From IMG/VR virus record IMGVR_UViG_3300038701_001770, positions 1 to 21,050 of that record: a stretch of 21,050 nt of DNA; one strand, given 5' to 3'. The stretch comes from a virus. The notes beneath the pieces are model-generated. The model did not search any database. It had not been told where the DNA came from and worked only from the letters and a program-made list of their open reading frames with translations. This document shows, in pieces, positions 20,175 to 21,050 of this stretch (within the stretch, counting starts at the first letter, position 1; each line of letters opens with the position of its first letter). Made by a program: the position numbers and the translations under genes.

Positions 20175-20713
20175 TCGTCATCAACCTCCCATGGGAAGAT
20201 GACACCTGGCTCGCGGGACATGATGTATCCCTCGCCCCAAAGAACCCGGATTTTCACCTTGCCGCACAGTTTGATGCGCATGCGGCTTATGTAGACCTTG
20301 ACGATTCCAGCATCCGGCGGGTTCGCCGCGTCGATCAAAACGGCAGTAAGCGCCTGATCGTGTGTTAAAAGAGTGCCTTCCCGCGCATGCAGCGCTGAAA
20401 ACAGACGTCGCTCAGCGGGTGTCAAACTAATGTCTGGGAATATGCCCCACTCATCCTCTGGATTGCCCACCAGCTCTTCAACAAGACATGTCAAAAACTC
20501 GACAGCGTCGGCGACTTTCATCTCACTGACAGTTGAGCGAACAGATCGCGATAAATCGCGGGACTGTTTGAACTTCAAGCCGAACTTTTCAGTCGCGCGG
20601 CGCACGGCTCGACGGCTGTAACCGTATGACGTAGCAAACCCATATTCCGTTTGATTGTCATTTATCCCACCGACAATAGCCGCATATGGGATCTCGGGGG
20701 CTCTACTAACCAC
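20171..20713 (-). CDS. DNA-binding regulator with OmpR/CtrA-type winged helix
   Basis: A 180-residue protein from GTG 20713 (AAGGGGG 7 bases upstream; an in-frame TTG at 20749 is the longer option). Residues 20-50 hold a first HTH (EYGFATSYGYSRRAVRRATE). Residues 96-165 are a response-regulator C-terminal winged helix: ISLTPAERRLFSALHAREGT, then AGIVKVYISRMRIKLCGKVK and IRVLWGEGYIM, with the WG.GY wing. There is no receiver domain or phosphoacceptor. It may compete with or mimic a host OmpR/CtrA-class factor, or act as a dedicated phage regulator. The target sites are unknown. Confidence 0.75.
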   Translation of the reverse strand: MVSRAPEIPYAAIVGGINDNQTEYGFATSYGYSRRAVRRATEKFGLKFKQSRDLSRSVRSTVSEMKVADAVEFLTCLVEELVGNPEDEWGIFPDISLTPAERRLFSALHAREGTLLTHDQALTAVLIDAANPPDAGIVKVYISRMRIKLCGKVKIRVLWGEGYIMSREPGVIFPWEVDDE

Positions 20714-20822
20714 TCCAAAACCCCCTTCGGATCGTGCGCGCGGCCACAATAATTTCGGTAGACGACTTGTTAACCTTTTCGCTGGTCCCCACGTTTTCAG
20801 CAGGCAAGAGACCTCCGAGCAT
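20707..20822 (-). CDS. Short ORF (38 aa) between two regulator genes
   Basis: ATG 20822 overlaps the stop of the preceding HTH gene (TAATG), with GGAGG 7 bases upstream, a very good ribosome site. The peptide starts MLGGLLPAENVGTSEKVNKS and ends IIVAARTIRRGFWSG. Its stop lies a few bases into the next gene, in the coupled style of the operon. There is no family match. It is short, but initiation signals support translation. Confidence 0.5.
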
Positions 20823-21050
20823 TAGGACGCCTCCGAAAGAGGGGCGGATGACGGAGATTTAAAATTGAAAGCTGATTCAGGGCACTCAATACCCTTTTGC
20901 AAGCTCATGTCCCGGATGACCGGATACCATGACGGAGGGAACGCCCCGCGCGCCAGAGCGTTATTCACTGCGGTCGGGCCAACCTTTAGCTGTCGCGCAA
21001 TGTCTGCCTGCCCCAATTTCTGGGCTAGATCACGGGCGGATTTGATCTGA
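20822..21050 (-). CDS. Cro/YdaS-like helix-turn-helix protein (5' end outside window)
   Basis: The frame is open to the right edge, giving 75 visible residues; the true start is beyond 21050. The visible part starts QIKSARDLAQKLGQADIARQ, then LKVGPTAVNNALARGAFPPS and WYPVIRDM. That is a helix-turn-helix followed by the FP.SWY..I motif found in small Cro-like and YdaS-like regulators of alphaproteobacterial phages. The tail (FNFKSPSSAPLSEAS) is polar. It is probably part of the lysis/lysogeny or early control switch. A TTG at 21016 could serve as a start but would cut the first helix. Confidence 0.72.
   Translation of the reverse strand, partial: QIKSARDLAQKLGQADIARQLKVGPTAVNNALARGAFPPSWYPVIRDMSLQKGIECPESAFNFKSPSSAPLSEAS

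Noticed and set aside
1-21050. CRISPR arrays, tRNA genes, rRNA genes or insertion sequences
   Set aside because: I found no regularly spaced repeats, cloverleaf-like sequence, rRNA stretches or transposase frames in the window.

Overview
The window looks like part of a tailed-phage or prophage genome with a podovirus-type (P22-like) head and tail. Every gene I can support lies on the minus strand, so transcription runs from right (21050) to left (1). The host is probably an alphaproteobacterium, perhaps from the Rhodobacterales. That is an inference from the moderate GC content and the style of the small phage proteins (a DUF2303 protein, a stand-alone DnaA-domain-IV protein, and an OmpR/CtrA-type winged helix without a receiver domain). 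No integrase, endolysin or tRNA gene is visible, so those parts of the element lie outside the window or are absent.

Right end, about 18.4-21.05 kb: control and early genes. These are a Cro/YdaS-like helix-turn-helix protein cut by the window edge, a 38-residue ORF, a two-domain DNA-binding regulator, a short region with a GC-rich hairpin and a palindrome, a small HTH protein, a conserved 103-residue protein, and a DUF2303 (YfdQ-like) protein. A 9-bp stem-loop and a 55-residue ORF follow.

About 14.5-18.4 kb: replication and nucleotide metabolism. A replication initiator (HTH, linker, helical C-terminal domain) carries a dense cluster of direct and inverted repeats in its linker-coding segment, the arrangement seen for the lambda origin inside gene O. 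Next come a stand-alone DnaA domain IV protein, a methyltransferase remnant fused in frame to another small protein, an HD-domain phosphohydrolase, a tandem-HTH protein, a zinc-finger-like basic protein, a one-TM protein and a protein with three winged-helix-like segments. Most of these genes overlap by ATGA or GTGA, which implies translational coupling.

About 11.2-14.5 kb: small terminase, then a run of tightly packed small genes: a signal-peptide protein, a two-TM protein, a HAD-family phosphatase, zinc-ribbon and basic proteins, and several ORFs of 52-58 codons. Three junctions here share an identical 18-22 bp stop/Shine-Dalgarno/start cassette.

About 1-11.2 kb: packaging and virion. In order of transcription: large terminase, P22-type portal, a Gly/Pro/Met-rich small protein, an N4 gp49/Sf6 gp66 family protein, a zinc-motif protein, an 80-residue protein, an acidic scaffold-like protein, an HK97-fold major capsid protein, a coiled-coil accessory protein, a gp4-like head-tail adaptor, a collar-domain fibre, and a gp10-like tail-hub protein that runs off the left edge. 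No head maturation protease gene is seen between portal and capsid, which fits a P22-style assembly route that uses a separate scaffold.
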